Shown: positions 55,706 through 64,000, counted from the first letter of the stretch. The stretch is DNA of 64,000 nucleotides from UBA6627 sp965248675 (GCA_965248675.1 CBDFJZ010000005.1:372001-436000); one strand, 5' to 3'. Notes: generated by a model from the letters alone, not told the origin. Program-made: numbers and translations.

Positions 55706-56953
55706 CTAGTCGTCGCCGGCGGCGCTCGTCTCGGCGACCTTCGGTGCGAACGGCGAACCGATCGCCCCCACCTCGCGCAGCGCCTCGAGGCTGGCAGCGT
55801 CAACTCCGAGGTCACCGGCGAGCACCTCGTTCGTATGCGCGTCGAGGAGCGGTGAGTGCTTCAGCGGCTCGGCGCCGCGCATCCGGATCGGGTTCCGCAT
55901 CAGCTTCACCTCGCCGTTGATCGGGTGCTCGACGGTCTGGATGAAATCACGCTCGACCAGGTGCGGGTCGGTGAACAGGTCGAGTGAGCTGAAGACGTAG
56001 CTGACCGGCACGCCGGCTGGCCCGAGGATGCCCATCACTTCGCGCTTCGTGCGCTCGCGCGTCCAGAGCGCGATTTCGTCGTAGAGCGCGTCCTTGTGCT
56101 CCACCCGCGCGATCGGAGTGTCGAAACGCTCGTCGATCGCCATCTCGGGTTTCCCGATCGCAGCGCAAAGCGAATCCCACATCTGGCTGGTGACGACCAT
56201 GATGTAGACCCAATCGTTGGGGTCGGGCCCGTCGTCTTCCGGCTTGCACGGGTAGGTGGAGGTGGCGCCCCCGCCGTGGCGGAGGCCGGTGCGCGGCGCG
56301 GCTTTGACGCCCCAGTCCTGCAGCCCGAGCGTGCGCATGAACATCGTCGTGGCCTCCTGCATGGAGACCTCGATCTGCTGGCCCTTGCCGGTGCGCTGCT
56401 GCTCGACGTAGGCGGCGGTGATCCCGAGCGCCGTCTGGATGCCGGTGCCGGAGTCGGACATCGTCGGGCCGGGGTGGAGCGGCGGGCCGTCGGGCTCGCC
56501 AGTGACCGAGAAGGTGCGGGCCGCCGCCTGCGCGACCCAGTCGTAGCAGTTGAACTCCGAGTACGGGCCGCTCAGCCCGAACCCCTTGATCCGCGCGTGG
56601 ATGATCCGCGGGTTCACGTCGGAGAGCACGTCGTACCCGATGTCGAGCTTCTCGAGCACGCCGGGGCCGTAGTTCTCCACGAACACGTCATAGTGCGGCG
56701 CCATGTCGAGCAGCACCTGGCGGCCTTGCTCGGATTTGAGGTTGATCACGACCGAGCGCTTGTTGGCGTTGTAGTTCATGAAGTACTGGTTCTCGTGGTC
56801 GGTCTCGACGCGACCGACGCCGCGCCCCGGATCGCCCGTCGGCGGTTCCACCTTGACGACATCCGCGCCCAGCCAGGCGAGCACCTGCGTGCACGACGTG
56901 CCTGCCTCGTACTGCGTCATGTCGAGGACGCGCATGCCTTGGAGAGCACCCAT
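55706..56953 (-). CDS. CaiB/BaiF-family (class III) CoA transferase
   Basis: A 415-residue enzyme of the formyl-CoA transferase type. VLDMTQYEAGTSCTQVLAWL then GADVVKVEPPTGDPGR, NANKRSVVINLKSEQGRQVL, and the catalytic Asp in PTMSDSGTGIQTALGI are present. It moves CoA between acyl-CoA and a free organic acid in the cytoplasm. GGAGGT lies 6 nt before the ATG at 56953. The downstream DinB-like gene is probably in the same transcript. Confidence 0.95.
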   Translation of the reverse strand: MGALQGMRVLDMTQYEAGTSCTQVLAWLGADVVKVEPPTGDPGRGVGRVETDHENQYFMNYNANKRSVVINLKSEQGRQVLLDMAPHYDVFVENYGPGVLEKLDIGYDVLSDVNPRIIHARIKGFGLSGPYSEFNCYDWVAQAAARTFSVTGEPDGPPLHPGPTMSDSGTGIQTALGITAAYVEQQRTGKGQQIEVSMQEATTMFMRTLGLQDWGVKAAPRTGLRHGGGATSTYPCKPEDDGPDPNDWVYIMVVTSQMWDSLCAAIGKPEMAIDERFDTPIARVEHKDALYDEIALWTRERTKREVMGILGPAGVPVSYVFSSLDLFTDPHLVERDFIQTVEHPINGEVKLMRNPIRMRGAEPLKHSPLLDAHTNEVLAGDLGVDAASLEALREVGAIGSPFAPKVAETSAAGDD

Positions 56954-57057
56954 TGATCTACCTCCATGCCCCCGTGAGAAGTCTGATCGTACTCACAACA
57001 ATCGTCGCACGCCGAAGGCCGGAGTGGCGACGCCCGCGGCTGCACCGCGTCCGACCC

Positions 57058-57220
57058 CCATCACCGCCAACGTGCGCCTGGCGGTACGGGAAGCTAGTCG
57101 TTCAAGACGCCCCACTCAGGCTCCACGTCAGCGCGCGCGCCGTCCCCTCGATGCCATCACCATCAGTGTTCGCCTAGCGGTACCGGAAGCTAGTCATTCA
57201 AGACGCCCCAGTCAGCCTCG
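57058..57220. repeat. Two direct repeats, 96-bp period
   Basis: Unit 1 (57058-57124) and unit 2 (57154-57220) match over 67 bp with about 11 differences. The most conserved core is GGAAGCTAGTC(g/a)TTCAAG followed by ACGCCCC. No flanking gene overlaps it. Confidence 0.8.
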
Positions 57221-57305
57221 AGGCTGTCCGAGACGGCCTACCCTCGCTCTGCCGCGATCGAGCTTGTGCGACGGGCAAGCAGACCTCGGCTTTGGAGGGG
57301 GACCG

Positions 57306-57321
57306 GGGGACACCTGTCCCC
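57306..57321. other. Strong GC hairpin
   Basis: GGGGAC (57306-57311) pairs with GTCCCC (57316-57321) around a 4-nt loop. No T run follows on either strand, so it is not a standard terminator. It may mark the end of the MBL transcript. Confidence 0.4.
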
Positions 57322-57496
57322 GACAAACGAGCGTCATCGAGCATCCGATCACGGAGCGCTGCTAGCCGCCCAGACCGCAATGCCGCAACCTCGATTCGAA
57401 CTGCTTCTCTCGCTCCCAGCTCAGCCTCGCTAGACTCCTTCGCCGAGCCCCCGGCCCGAAGCTACGTCCATCCCCACCTGAGCAACGCGCTGCGCG

Positions 57497-58792
57497 TTAC
57501 CTCTGACCCGACCGCTGCTGCGAGCGAAAGACCGGCTCGTCCGCCAGATCGAAGCCCATCTCGCGCGCTGTCGATCGGTAGATGCCCACCGCCATCGTCG
57601 ACCGCTCTTCCGAGGCCCGCTGCGCGTAGATCTCCCCCCGCGTCCGGCGCGCCTCCGCGTCATCGGGTGCGGCGTCGTGCGCCCAGTCGGCGACATGGCA
57701 TGCCAGCCGCAGATCCCCCGCGTCCGCCAGCTCCGAGGCGCGGGCGGTCAGCGCCTCGACACCGCCGGCGAGGCGGGCGACCTCGGCCGCCTGTGCGGCC
57801 TCGGGCGCGGGCTTGAGGTGTGACGGCTGTCCGTCGTACCAGCCGCCGTAGAGCCGCCAGATGTTGCGCACGATGAACTCCGGATCGTCGTAAACCGGCT
57901 GCAGGTAGGGGCGGTCGAGCAGCTCGGGCGGCGGCGCCACCTCGTTGATGATGTGATCGAGCGGCGCGCCCTCATTCATCAGGGCGAGCGTCCCCCGCTC
58001 GAGCGCCTCGAGGTACGCGGCGGTCTCGCCGAGCGCCTGCTGCACGCGATCGGCGCCAGCGATCGGCGGGCCGTGGCCGGGGAGCAGCAGCTGCGGCTCG
58101 AGGCTGGCCATCGCGCGCAGCGCCTCGGCCCAATCTCCGGCGTAACGCTGGACCTTCTGCGGGTTGCCGGCGTTGGGCACGGTCCAGACGAACAGGTCGC
58201 CCGTGCACAGCACGCGCCGATCGTGGTCGAAGACCCAGGTCGCATCGTCGGTCTCGCCCCGCGCGTGGCGCAGCGCGAAGCGCTGACCGCCGACGGTAAC
58301 GTCGAGGCGGTCGCGATAAGTCAGGTCGGGCGACCAGAACTCGGTCGCCCAGGGAGTGATCGTGCCGCCGCCTCGGAACTGACGGGAGTTGATCACGGCG
58401 TTGTAACCGCCGGTGCGGCGGTAGCGATCGAACCGCGCGGGCATGGCTTCGTGCGCGATCACCCGAGGCGGCGCCCAGCCGCGCCCCCGCGCCTCCTCGG
58501 CGTAGTGGTCGACGCCGAAGACGTGATCGACGTGCCCGTGTGTGTAGATCGCCGTGTGCAGCGGCGCGTTCAGCTCGGCCCGAACTGCCTCGAACCGCAG
58601 TTCCGAGCGGTTCCGGATCCCCGGATCGACCATCACGAGGCCATCGTCGGTTTCGAAGACCACCGTGTTCGAGAACGAGTGGAAGAACCAGACGCCCTCT
58701 GCCATCTGCTCCAACGCGTTCGGCCCCTGCCACGGATGCTCCTCGAGCGCCCCGCCCCAGGCTTGCTCAGCACGTTCGGCGATCGTCGGCAT
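57497..58792 (-). CDS. Metallo-beta-lactamase-fold hydrolase, alkylsulfatase-like
   Basis: A 431-residue MBL-fold enzyme. The metal motif is IYTHGHVDHVFGVDHY (HxHxDH), with further ligands in RHARGETDDATWVFDHD and LLPGHGPPIAG. The second half (IWRLYGGWYDGQPSHLKPAP, then helical repeats) matches the dimerisation region of alkyl sulfatases, so removal of sulfate or a similar group from alkyl esters is likely. No signal peptide, so probably cytoplasmic. Confidence 0.88.
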   Translation of the reverse strand: MPTIAERAEQAWGGALEEHPWQGPNALEQMAEGVWFFHSFSNTVVFETDDGLVMVDPGIRNRSELRFEAVRAELNAPLHTAIYTHGHVDHVFGVDHYAEEARGRGWAPPRVIAHEAMPARFDRYRRTGGYNAVINSRQFRGGGTITPWATEFWSPDLTYRDRLDVTVGGQRFALRHARGETDDATWVFDHDRRVLCTGDLFVWTVPNAGNPQKVQRYAGDWAEALRAMASLEPQLLLPGHGPPIAGADRVQQALGETAAYLEALERGTLALMNEGAPLDHIINEVAPPPELLDRPYLQPVYDDPEFIVRNIWRLYGGWYDGQPSHLKPAPEAAQAAEVARLAGGVEALTARASELADAGDLRLACHVADWAHDAAPDDAEARRTRGEIYAQRASEERSTMAVGIYRSTAREMGFDLADEPVFRSQQRSGQR

Positions 58793-58822
58793 GATGCTTA
58801 CTCCCTGGTCTGAGGCGTGCGC

Positions 58823-60148
58823 TCATTCGCCGGCGACGGTGGCTTCGAGGCGTTCCGCCCAACCGAGGAGCGCCTCGTCACCGCCGAACGGCGCCGCGAG
58901 CTGCACACCGAGCGGCAGCCCGTTTTCCGCCAGCGCGGCGGGCAGCGTCACCACCGGCAGCCCGCTGTGCGTCCACGGCAGGTTCATCGAGGCGTCGCCG
59001 GTCCACGCGAGGCCGACCGGCGCGGTCCCCGTCGCCGGCACGCTGGCGAGCAGATCGAGCTGATGCTCCGCGAACAACGCATCGAGGCGCGCGCGCAGCT
59101 CGAAGCGGCTTTCGCGCCCCGACGCGACGTCCGAGGCTGGCACGGCCCGCCCCTCCTCGACATGGCGAGCGCTGAACGGCCGGTAGAGCTGCCCCCACGC
59201 CTCGAAACGGTCGTGGTGCGCCTCGGCGAACTCGGCGGCGACGAGCGCCTCGTGTCGCGCGTTGATCTCCTTGATGTCGTCCAGCACCTCGAGCCGAACG
59301 ATCCGCGCGCCTGCCGCCTCGAGGCGCTCGAGCGCAGATTCGAGGGCGGCCCGAGCATCGTCGTCTGCCTGGTCGAGGTAGGGCCCGTCGGTCACCCCGA
59401 TCACAGCCATCGCTGCGTCCTCGATCGCGGCGTCCACGCTCCAGTCGGAGCAGGCCACGGCCGCAGCGAGCCGCATCCCGGCGGCGTCGGCGGTGAATAG
59501 CCCGACGTGATCGACCGAGTCGGAGTAGGTGAGCACCCCGTCTCGAGGAATCCGCTCGTGACTCGGCTTGAACCCGACCACGCCGCAGAACGCCGCCGGC
59601 CGGATCACCGACCCCACCGTCTGGCTCCCAAACGACACGTGGAACAACCCGGCGGCGACTCCCGCGGCCGAGCCGCTGCTCGATCCGCCCGGCGTGTGTG
59701 CCCGGTTGTGTGGGTTCGTCGTCGCCCCCGCTTCGCGCGCCGCGAACTCCGTGGTCACGGTCTTCCCGAGGACCAACGCCCCCGCCTCGCGCATTCGCGT
59801 GACCGCTGTCGCCTCGGGCATCGCCAGCGCCTCGGGCGGAAGCGCCGATCCGCCTCGCGTCGGGAACCCGTCGGCGGCGATGATGTCCTTCACGCCGAGC
59901 AGGGCGCCGTAGAGCGGTGGGCGCGAGTCGGGATCTGGGTACCGCCCTTCGAGGCTGGCGGCCTCACCCAGCAGGCGCCCGCGACGCCCCGGCTCCGGCA
60001 CGACCGCGCGCACGAGCAGGTCGACGGCGTCGATCCGATCGCACGCCTCGGTGATCACGTCCGCGAGCCCCGTGGCGCCGCTACGCGTCGCCTCGACATG
60101 CGTCGCCAGCGGCACGGGAGCGACGAGCGGCGGTTCGAGGTCGGGCAT
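58823..60148 (-). CDS. Amidase-signature-family amidase
   Basis: A 441-residue amidase. The Lys-Ser-Ser triad sits in LLGVKDIIA (Lys), TPGGSSSGSAAGVAAG (signature and first Ser) and GSQTVGSVIRPAAFCGVVGF (nucleophile Ser). It hydrolyses amides to acids and ammonia in the cytoplasm; the substrate is unknown, and GatA is excluded by the absence of GatB/GatC neighbours. GAGGAG lies 6 nt before the ATG at 60148. It is 30 nt upstream of the MBL gene on the same strand, so likely co-transcribed. Confidence 0.92.
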   Translation of the reverse strand: MPDLEPPLVAPVPLATHVEATRSGATGLADVITEACDRIDAVDLLVRAVVPEPGRRGRLLGEAASLEGRYPDPDSRPPLYGALLGVKDIIAADGFPTRGGSALPPEALAMPEATAVTRMREAGALVLGKTVTTEFAAREAGATTNPHNRAHTPGGSSSGSAAGVAAGLFHVSFGSQTVGSVIRPAAFCGVVGFKPSHERIPRDGVLTYSDSVDHVGLFTADAAGMRLAAAVACSDWSVDAAIEDAAMAVIGVTDGPYLDQADDDARAALESALERLEAAGARIVRLEVLDDIKEINARHEALVAAEFAEAHHDRFEAWGQLYRPFSARHVEEGRAVPASDVASGRESRFELRARLDALFAEHQLDLLASVPATGTAPVGLAWTGDASMNLPWTHSGLPVVTLPAALAENGLPLGVQLAAPFGGDEALLGWAERLEATVAGE

Positions 60149-60210
60149 CGCGAGCTCCTCGACCCCGGACGATAGCAGCGGTCCCGTCTGGCGCGGAACA
60201 CGCCGCTCAC

Positions 60211-60216
60211 TAGTAT
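60211..60216 (+). promoter_or_regulatory. Leaderless-type -10 box of the MFS-APH operon
   Basis: TAGTAT ends 6 nt before the ATG at 60223, and no Shine-Dalgarno sequence is present, so the transcript probably starts at the ATG. Confidence 0.5.
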
Positions 60217-60222
60217 GACGCG

Positions 60223-61467
60223 ATGTCCGATCGCGAACCGAGCGCGCCGTTTTCGCTCCGGTCCATGGCGTGGTCCATCTACGCACCGACCGTGCTGATG
60301 GGCATCGGCCAGAGCGCCGTGCTGGCGTTCGTCATCCTCCAGGCGCGAGACCTCGGCGCCTCCGTCGGCGTGGCGAGCGTGGTCTTCGCGATGCGCGGCC
60401 TGGGGGTGATGGCCTTCGACGTGCCCGCCGGCCTCGTGCTCGCCCGCTTCGGACCGCGACGCTCGATGCTCGCCTCGATCGTGCTCACCGGCGTCTTCGC
60501 CACGCTCGCCGCGTTCAGCCCGAACCCGCTCACCCTCGCCGCCGCCATCTTCGCGCTCGGCGGGGCGACCGCGCTGTGGATGCTGGCGCGGATCGCGTTG
60601 CTCTCCGATGCCGCCCCCGTCGAGCAACGAGGGCGCGCGATCTCTCTGGTCGGCGGCTCGCAGCGCATCGGCAACTTCACCGGCCCGGCGATCGGCGGCT
60701 TCGTCGCCCAGGCCGTCGGCTTCGAGGGCGCGCTGCTCCTCCAGACTGTTGGTGCCGCCGCGGCGCTGGTCCTCGTCTTCCTGTTCGTCCACGAGCGGGA
60801 CCGAATGATCGTCGCGACCGCGCCCGCGCCCACCGGCCTGTTGCGGATGCTCAGCGCTCATCGCCAGAGCTTCCTGACGGCCGGGGTGGCGATAGTGGCC
60901 CTGCAGCTGTTGCGACAGGGCCGGCAGGTCGTGTTGCCGCTCTGGGGCGACGAGCTGGGGCTGGAACCAGCCGAGATCGGACTCGTGGTTGGGTTCGCCT
61001 CCGCCGTCGACATGCTGATGTTCTACCCGGTCGGGATCGTGATGGACCGCTTCGGACGGAAGTGGTCGGCCGTACCGAGCATGCTGCTGCTCGGCGCCAG
61101 CCTGCTGCTCGTGCCGCTGACGGGCAGCTTCCAGGCCTTGCTGGTCGTCGGGCTGGTGTCGGGCTTCGCGAACGGGCTCGGCTCCGGCATCGGCATGACG
61201 CTCGGGGCCGACCTCGCGCCGCCGGGGAATCTCGGCGAGTTCCTCGGCGTCTGGCGCTTCGTCACCGACATCGGGACCAGCGGCGGACCGTTCCTCGTGG
61301 CGGGCGTAGCCACGATCTCGACGCTGGGCGTCGCCTGCGTCGCGACCGGCGGCGTCGGCTTGGCTGGGGCGGCGGTGATGGCGTTCCTCGCGCCCGAGAC
61401 GCTGCACCTGCGGCACGCGCCGGCCTCGGAACCGGCGGCCAGCACCGGCGGCTCGGCCGGCTCATGA
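60223..61467 (+). CDS. MFS transporter
   Basis: A 414-residue, 12-helix MFS protein with the loop motifs GLVLARFGPRRSMLASIV (helix 2-3) and PVGIVMDRFGRKWSAVPSML (helix 8-9). RGRAISLVGGSQRIGNFTGP marks helix 4-5, the antiporter-like motif region. It may export a drug or metabolite. The stop overlaps the next ATG (ATGA at 61464-61467), linking it to the kinase-like gene. Confidence 0.9.
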   Translation: MSDREPSAPFSLRSMAWSIYAPTVLMGIGQSAVLAFVILQARDLGASVGVASVVFAMRGLGVMAFDVPAGLVLARFGPRRSMLASIVLTGVFATLAAFSPNPLTLAAAIFALGGATALWMLARIALLSDAAPVEQRGRAISLVGGSQRIGNFTGPAIGGFVAQAVGFEGALLLQTVGAAAALVLVFLFVHERDRMIVATAPAPTGLLRMLSAHRQSFLTAGVAIVALQLLRQGRQVVLPLWGDELGLEPAEIGLVVGFASAVDMLMFYPVGIVMDRFGRKWSAVPSMLLLGASLLLVPLTGSFQALLVVGLVSGFANGLGSGIGMTLGADLAPPGNLGEFLGVWRFVTDIGTSGGPFLVAGVATISTLGVACVATGGVGLAGAAVMAFLAPETLHLRHAPASEPAASTGGSAGS

Positions 61468-62369
61468 CGATCGAGGCGCCCTCGGACGAGCTGCGCGAGG
61501 CGCTGCGCACGTTCGCCGAGTCCACCGTCGGCCCAATCGTCGACCTCGAGGATCGCTCCCGCTCGTTCGGTCGGATGTCGCTCGTCTGGCGCCTCCAGAC
61601 CGCCGAGGGCAAGCAGTTCTACCTCAAGCGGCACGAGCAGCGCCGTCTGTTCGAACGCGAGCTGCGGGCCCTCCGGGACTGGGCGCCGCGCCTCCCCGAG
61701 GGCGCACGCCAGATCACCGTGCCAGTGATCGCGACGGCGGATGACCTCGACGCCGTCATCTTCGAGGCCGCCCCCGGCGAGATCGTCGAGGACGGCGATT
61801 TCACGGATGACGAGCTGCACGCCGCCTACCAGATGGCTGGCGCGTTCGCGGCCGCACTGCATGCGCTGCCATGTGACGGCTGCGGCCCGGCCCCCGGCTT
61901 CGGCGCCGATCAGCTCGCGAAGACCGAGCTGTGGCTCAACGATCCGCGGCCGATGTTCAGCGATGAGGAGCGGCGTTGGGCCCGCGAGACCGTTCACGCC
62001 GGCGGCGCCTTCGCCAACGTCGAACTCGTGCCCGCACACATGGACTATTCGCCTCGGAACTGGCTGTTGCACCGCGACGACGGCGCGCTGTGGCTGCACG
62101 TGATCGACTGGGAGCGTGCCCGTCCCGCGCCCTGGATCGAGGACGTGCAGCGTATGGCGGAGGACCACTGGCACGGCGATCCGGGCCTGCGCGAGGCATT
62201 CTTCCTCGGCTACGGACGCGAACCCTCGGAGCTCGAGCAGCGCCAGATCCGCGCCCTCGCCGTCGCGAACAACGCGATCGGTGCGATCGCCTGGGGCGGC
62301 CAGCGCGGCGACACCGAGTTCGTCGCGAAGGGGCGGGCGATCCTCGACCGGCTGCGTCGCGAGGCCTAG
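61464..62369 (+). CDS. Aminoglycoside phosphotransferase (APH)-fold kinase
   Basis: A 301-residue APH/choline-kinase-fold protein. The catalytic loop reads ELVPAHMDYSPRNWLLH (HxDxxxxN) and the metal Asp is in LHVIDWERARPAPWIEDVQR. The N-lobe Lys is in QFYLKRHEQRR. APH-fold kinases phosphorylate antibiotics, choline, or sugars; the substrate is unknown. Co-translation with the MFS gene suggests a shared substrate. Its stop shares CTAG with the convergent YjbQ gene. Confidence 0.85.
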   Translation: MTIEAPSDELREALRTFAESTVGPIVDLEDRSRSFGRMSLVWRLQTAEGKQFYLKRHEQRRLFERELRALRDWAPRLPEGARQITVPVIATADDLDAVIFEAAPGEIVEDGDFTDDELHAAYQMAGAFAAALHALPCDGCGPAPGFGADQLAKTELWLNDPRPMFSDEERRWARETVHAGGAFANVELVPAHMDYSPRNWLLHRDDGALWLHVIDWERARPAPWIEDVQRMAEDHWHGDPGLREAFFLGYGREPSELEQRQIRALAVANNAIGAIAWGGQRGDTEFVAKGRAILDRLRREA

Positions 62370-62767
62370 CCGGCGAGAAAGCTCAGCCGAACACGTCGCC
62401 GCGGGTTGTCGGGGTTGAGGTCCACGAGCACCACGCGCTGCCACTGTCCGAGGGCTGGCAAGCCGCCATCCACCGGGATCGTGATCGATGGCGACACGAT
62501 CGCCGGCAGCAGGTGATCGGCGCCGTGGCCGGCCGATCCGTGGCGGTGCTGGTAGATCCGGTCCCGAGGCAGCAGATCGTTGAGGATCTCCTCGAGGTCC
62601 TGCTCGGAGCCCGAACCGGTCTCGATCAGCGCCACGCCCGCGGTGGCGTGCGGCACGAACACGCTGAGCAGGCCGTCCGTCTGCTCGCGGCAGAAGCCGC
62701 GCACTTGATCGGTCAGATCGACGGTGCGCCGTTCCGTGGTGTCGACGTGCAGGTCGATCGAGTTCAT
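62366..62767 (-). CDS. YjbQ-family (UPF0047) protein
   Basis: A 133-residue protein: MNSIDLHVDTTERRTVDLTD, LLSVFVPHATAGVALIETG (family signature), NDLLPRDRIYQHRHG, GADHLLPAIVSPSITIPVDG then LALGQWQRVVLVDLN-type strand. The two His clusters (VPHATAG and YQHRHGSAGHGADH) can bind a metal. Some members have weak thiamin-phosphate synthase activity; the main role is unknown. The gene starts 16 nt past the M16 homologue's stop. Confidence 0.93.
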   Translation of the reverse strand: MNSIDLHVDTTERRTVDLTDQVRGFCREQTDGLLSVFVPHATAGVALIETGSGSEQDLEEILNDLLPRDRIYQHRHGSAGHGADHLLPAIVSPSITIPVDGGLPALGQWQRVVLVDLNPDNPRRRVRLSFLAG

Positions 62768-62783
62768 CGCCGCGCTCGAGGTG

Positions 62784-64000
62784 CTAGACGGGCGGCGCTT
62801 CGACCACGTCGCCGTACGGCGCGATCTCGTCGCCGATCGCCTCCGCATCGCCGACGATTGCGATCGTCATCTCCGAGGAGCGCAGGTGTTCCGAGGCGAT
62901 CCGCTGGATGTCGGCCGTCGCCAGCGCGAGCACGCGGTCCGTGTAGGCCGCCGCCCAGCTCTCCTCGAGCCCGTGCAGATCGAGGAATCCGAGCTGATCG
63001 AGGATCCCGCCGGGCGTCGCGTGACGGAGGACATAAGTGCCGGCGACATAGTTCTGGATCCCCTCCAGCTCCTCGGCGGCGGCCGGCTCCGCGCCGAGCC
63101 GGTCGATCTCGGAGAAGATCTCGTGCATCGACGCGCCGGTGACGTTTGTCGTCACGTCGGCCAGTTCCGCCCAGTAGGCATCGCCCGGATGGGCGGTGAT
63201 CTGGCTGCGTGGCGAGTAGGTGTACCCCTTGTCCTCGCGGATGTTCAGCGTGATCCGCGAGTAAAATGAACCGCCCAGCAGGGCGTTGGTGACCGCTAAC
63301 GCGACATAATCCTCATCGCGCGGATCCGGCACCGGCATCCCGATCGACAGCGTCGATTGCTCGGCGCCCGGCCGGTTCACGAGGTGGATCGCGCGGGTGC
63401 TCGACGGAGCGGGCGGTTCCGCCTCGGGCGCCGCGGAGCTCCGCCAGTCATCGAAGCCGTTGCTCACGGCGTCGAGCACGCCCGCGCGGTCGAATCGCCC
63501 GGCGACGTACAGATGGGCGCCCTCTGGCCCGGTTTGCGCCTCGAACGAGCTGCGCACTGCGTCGGTCGTGAAGCTCGCGATCACCTCGCTCGTGGTCAGT
63601 AGCCGTCCGTACGCGTGGTCGCCGTAGAGCGCGCGCCGGAAGGCGTTCGCCGCCAGCGTGCCCGGCTGCGACCTCACGAGGTCGAGCCGGCGGCCGAGGT
63701 CGGCGCGCAGCCGCTCGAGCTCCGATTCCGGGAAGCGCGGTTCGCGGACCACCGTCGCCAGCAGCCGGATCAGGTCCGGCGCCGACTCGGAGAGCACGGA
63801 CGCGCCGACGGTCGTCGTGTCCTCCTCGACGTTGACGCTCAGCCGGCCGCCCATCCGCGCCACCGCGTCGGCCAGCGCGCTCGTGTCGAGGTCCCCGGCG
63901 CCCTCCTTGAGATAGTCGCCGAGCAACCTGGAGAGCCACGTCGCTTCGGCTCCGTCGCTGGCCGTACCGATCGACAGCACCAGCCGCACATACGCCTTCG
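62784..64000 (-). CDS. M16 peptidase homologue without the HxxEH zinc site (cut by right edge)
   Basis: At least 405 residues; the N-terminus lies beyond the window. M16 features are LTNALLGGSFYSRITLNIRE-like sequence (TNALLGGSFYSRITLNIR), DKGYTYSPRSQ (substrate-binding Arg/Tyr pair), and TPGGILDQLGFL. Where an active M16 enzyme has HxxEH, this protein has ATWLSRLLGDYLKEG, so it should be the non-catalytic partner of an active M16 subunit, which is probably encoded upstream beyond 64000. No signal peptide can be judged. Confidence 0.88.
   Translation of the reverse strand, partial: KAYVRLVLSIGTASDGAEATWLSRLLGDYLKEGAGDLDTSALADAVARMGGRLSVNVEEDTTTVGASVLSESAPDLIRLLATVVREPRFPESELERLRADLGRRLDLVRSQPGTLAANAFRRALYGDHAYGRLLTTSEVIASFTTDAVRSSFEAQTGPEGAHLYVAGRFDRAGVLDAVSNGFDDWRSSAAPEAEPPAPSSTRAIHLVNRPGAEQSTLSIGMPVPDPRDEDYVALAVTNALLGGSFYSRITLNIREDKGYTYSPRSQITAHPGDAYWAELADVTTNVTGASMHEIFSEIDRLGAEPAAAEELEGIQNYVAGTYVLRHATPGGILDQLGFLDLHGLEESWAAAYTDRVLALATADIQRIASEHLRSSEMTIAIVGDAEAIGDEIAPYGDVVEAPPV

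Larger units (their letters stand above)
56954..57496. other. Gene-poor stretch of 543 bases with a direct repeat and a hairpin
   Basis: Between the MBL hydrolase stop and the CoA transferase start no gene can be supported on either strand. It holds a two-copy repeat at 57058-57220 and a strong hairpin at 57306-57321. Confidence 0.7.

Noticed and set aside
57058..57220. CRISPR array
   Set aside because: Only two imperfect units of about 67 bp with a 29-bp gap and no cas genes.

Overview
This is a G+C-rich bacterial window (about two thirds G+C by eye), densely packed with genes. Short intergenic gaps, many ATGA, GTGA or TTGA start/stop overlaps, GTG and TTG starts, and several TAnnnT -10 boxes lying 6-8 nt before a start codon (leaderless-type promoters) all fit a high-GC Actinomycetota- or Chloroflexota-like lineage. 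No rRNA or taxonomic marker is present, so this is an inference. MenB (menaquinone), a cytochrome P450 with its small ferredoxin, CaiB-type CoA transferase, amidohydrolases, an acyl-CoA carboxylase fusion and MmgE/PrpD proteins suggest an aerobic or facultative heterotroph using diverse organic acids.

Region 1 (1-11.5 kb, minus strand): a pyrimidine biosynthesis operon in the order pyrR-pyrB-pyrC-carA-GNAT-2H phosphoesterase-carB-HAD phosphatase-pyrK. It is preceded by a PyrR-binding RNA hairpin and a second hairpin that masks the pyrR ribosome binding site. PyrC has lost several active-site residues and may be a structural PyrC' partner of the ATCase. Upstream lie an Mrp-type ATPase and a PAC2 protein. 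Region 2 (11.8-22.9 kb): a YCII protein, a VapBC-type toxin-antitoxin pair, a CheY-like regulator, rsgA (frameshifted), menB, a nitroreductase, an LVIVD-repeat secreted protein (frameshifted), agmatinase, a DinB-like protein, an amidohydrolase, tRNA-Asn, tRNA-Gln and a PPOX protein. Region 3 (22.9-34.1 kb): a beta-helix protein cut at its 5' end against a fragment of a thiamine-diphosphate enzyme, a membrane protein with Ile/Val-Pro repeats, a fused acyl-CoA carboxylase (frameshifted), and a minus-strand cluster of ferredoxin, P450, luciferase-like oxidoreductase (frameshifted), D-2-hydroxyacid dehydrogenase and MFS exporter.

Region 4 (34.4-47.8 kb) is a mosaic accessory region next to a tRNA-Leu gene. 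It holds an FkbM methyltransferase, two zinc-ribbon/membrane/coiled-coil proteins (one a trypsin-like protease), a peptide-type ABC transporter without its ATPases, and two tandem MmgE/PrpD paralogues. Both flanks carry copies of the same debris: the tRNA-Leu promoter/5' end, a penicillin-acylase C-terminus and the FkbM C-terminus. Other truncated fragments (PHP phosphatase, hydroxyacid dehydrogenase, AccD-like, lipocalin-like, D-threonine aldolase-like) lie among them.

Region 5 (47.8-64 kb): an Eis-type acetyltransferase, a thiolase-like/DUF35 pair, a stomatin-NfeD pair, formate-tetrahydrofolate ligase, a GYD protein, a DinB-like protein, CoA transferase, MBL hydrolase, amidase, an MFS-APH pair, YjbQ and an M16 peptidase homologue cut by the right edge. 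Six otherwise convincing genes carry single-frame breaks, so either the assembly has indel errors or gene decay is widespread.
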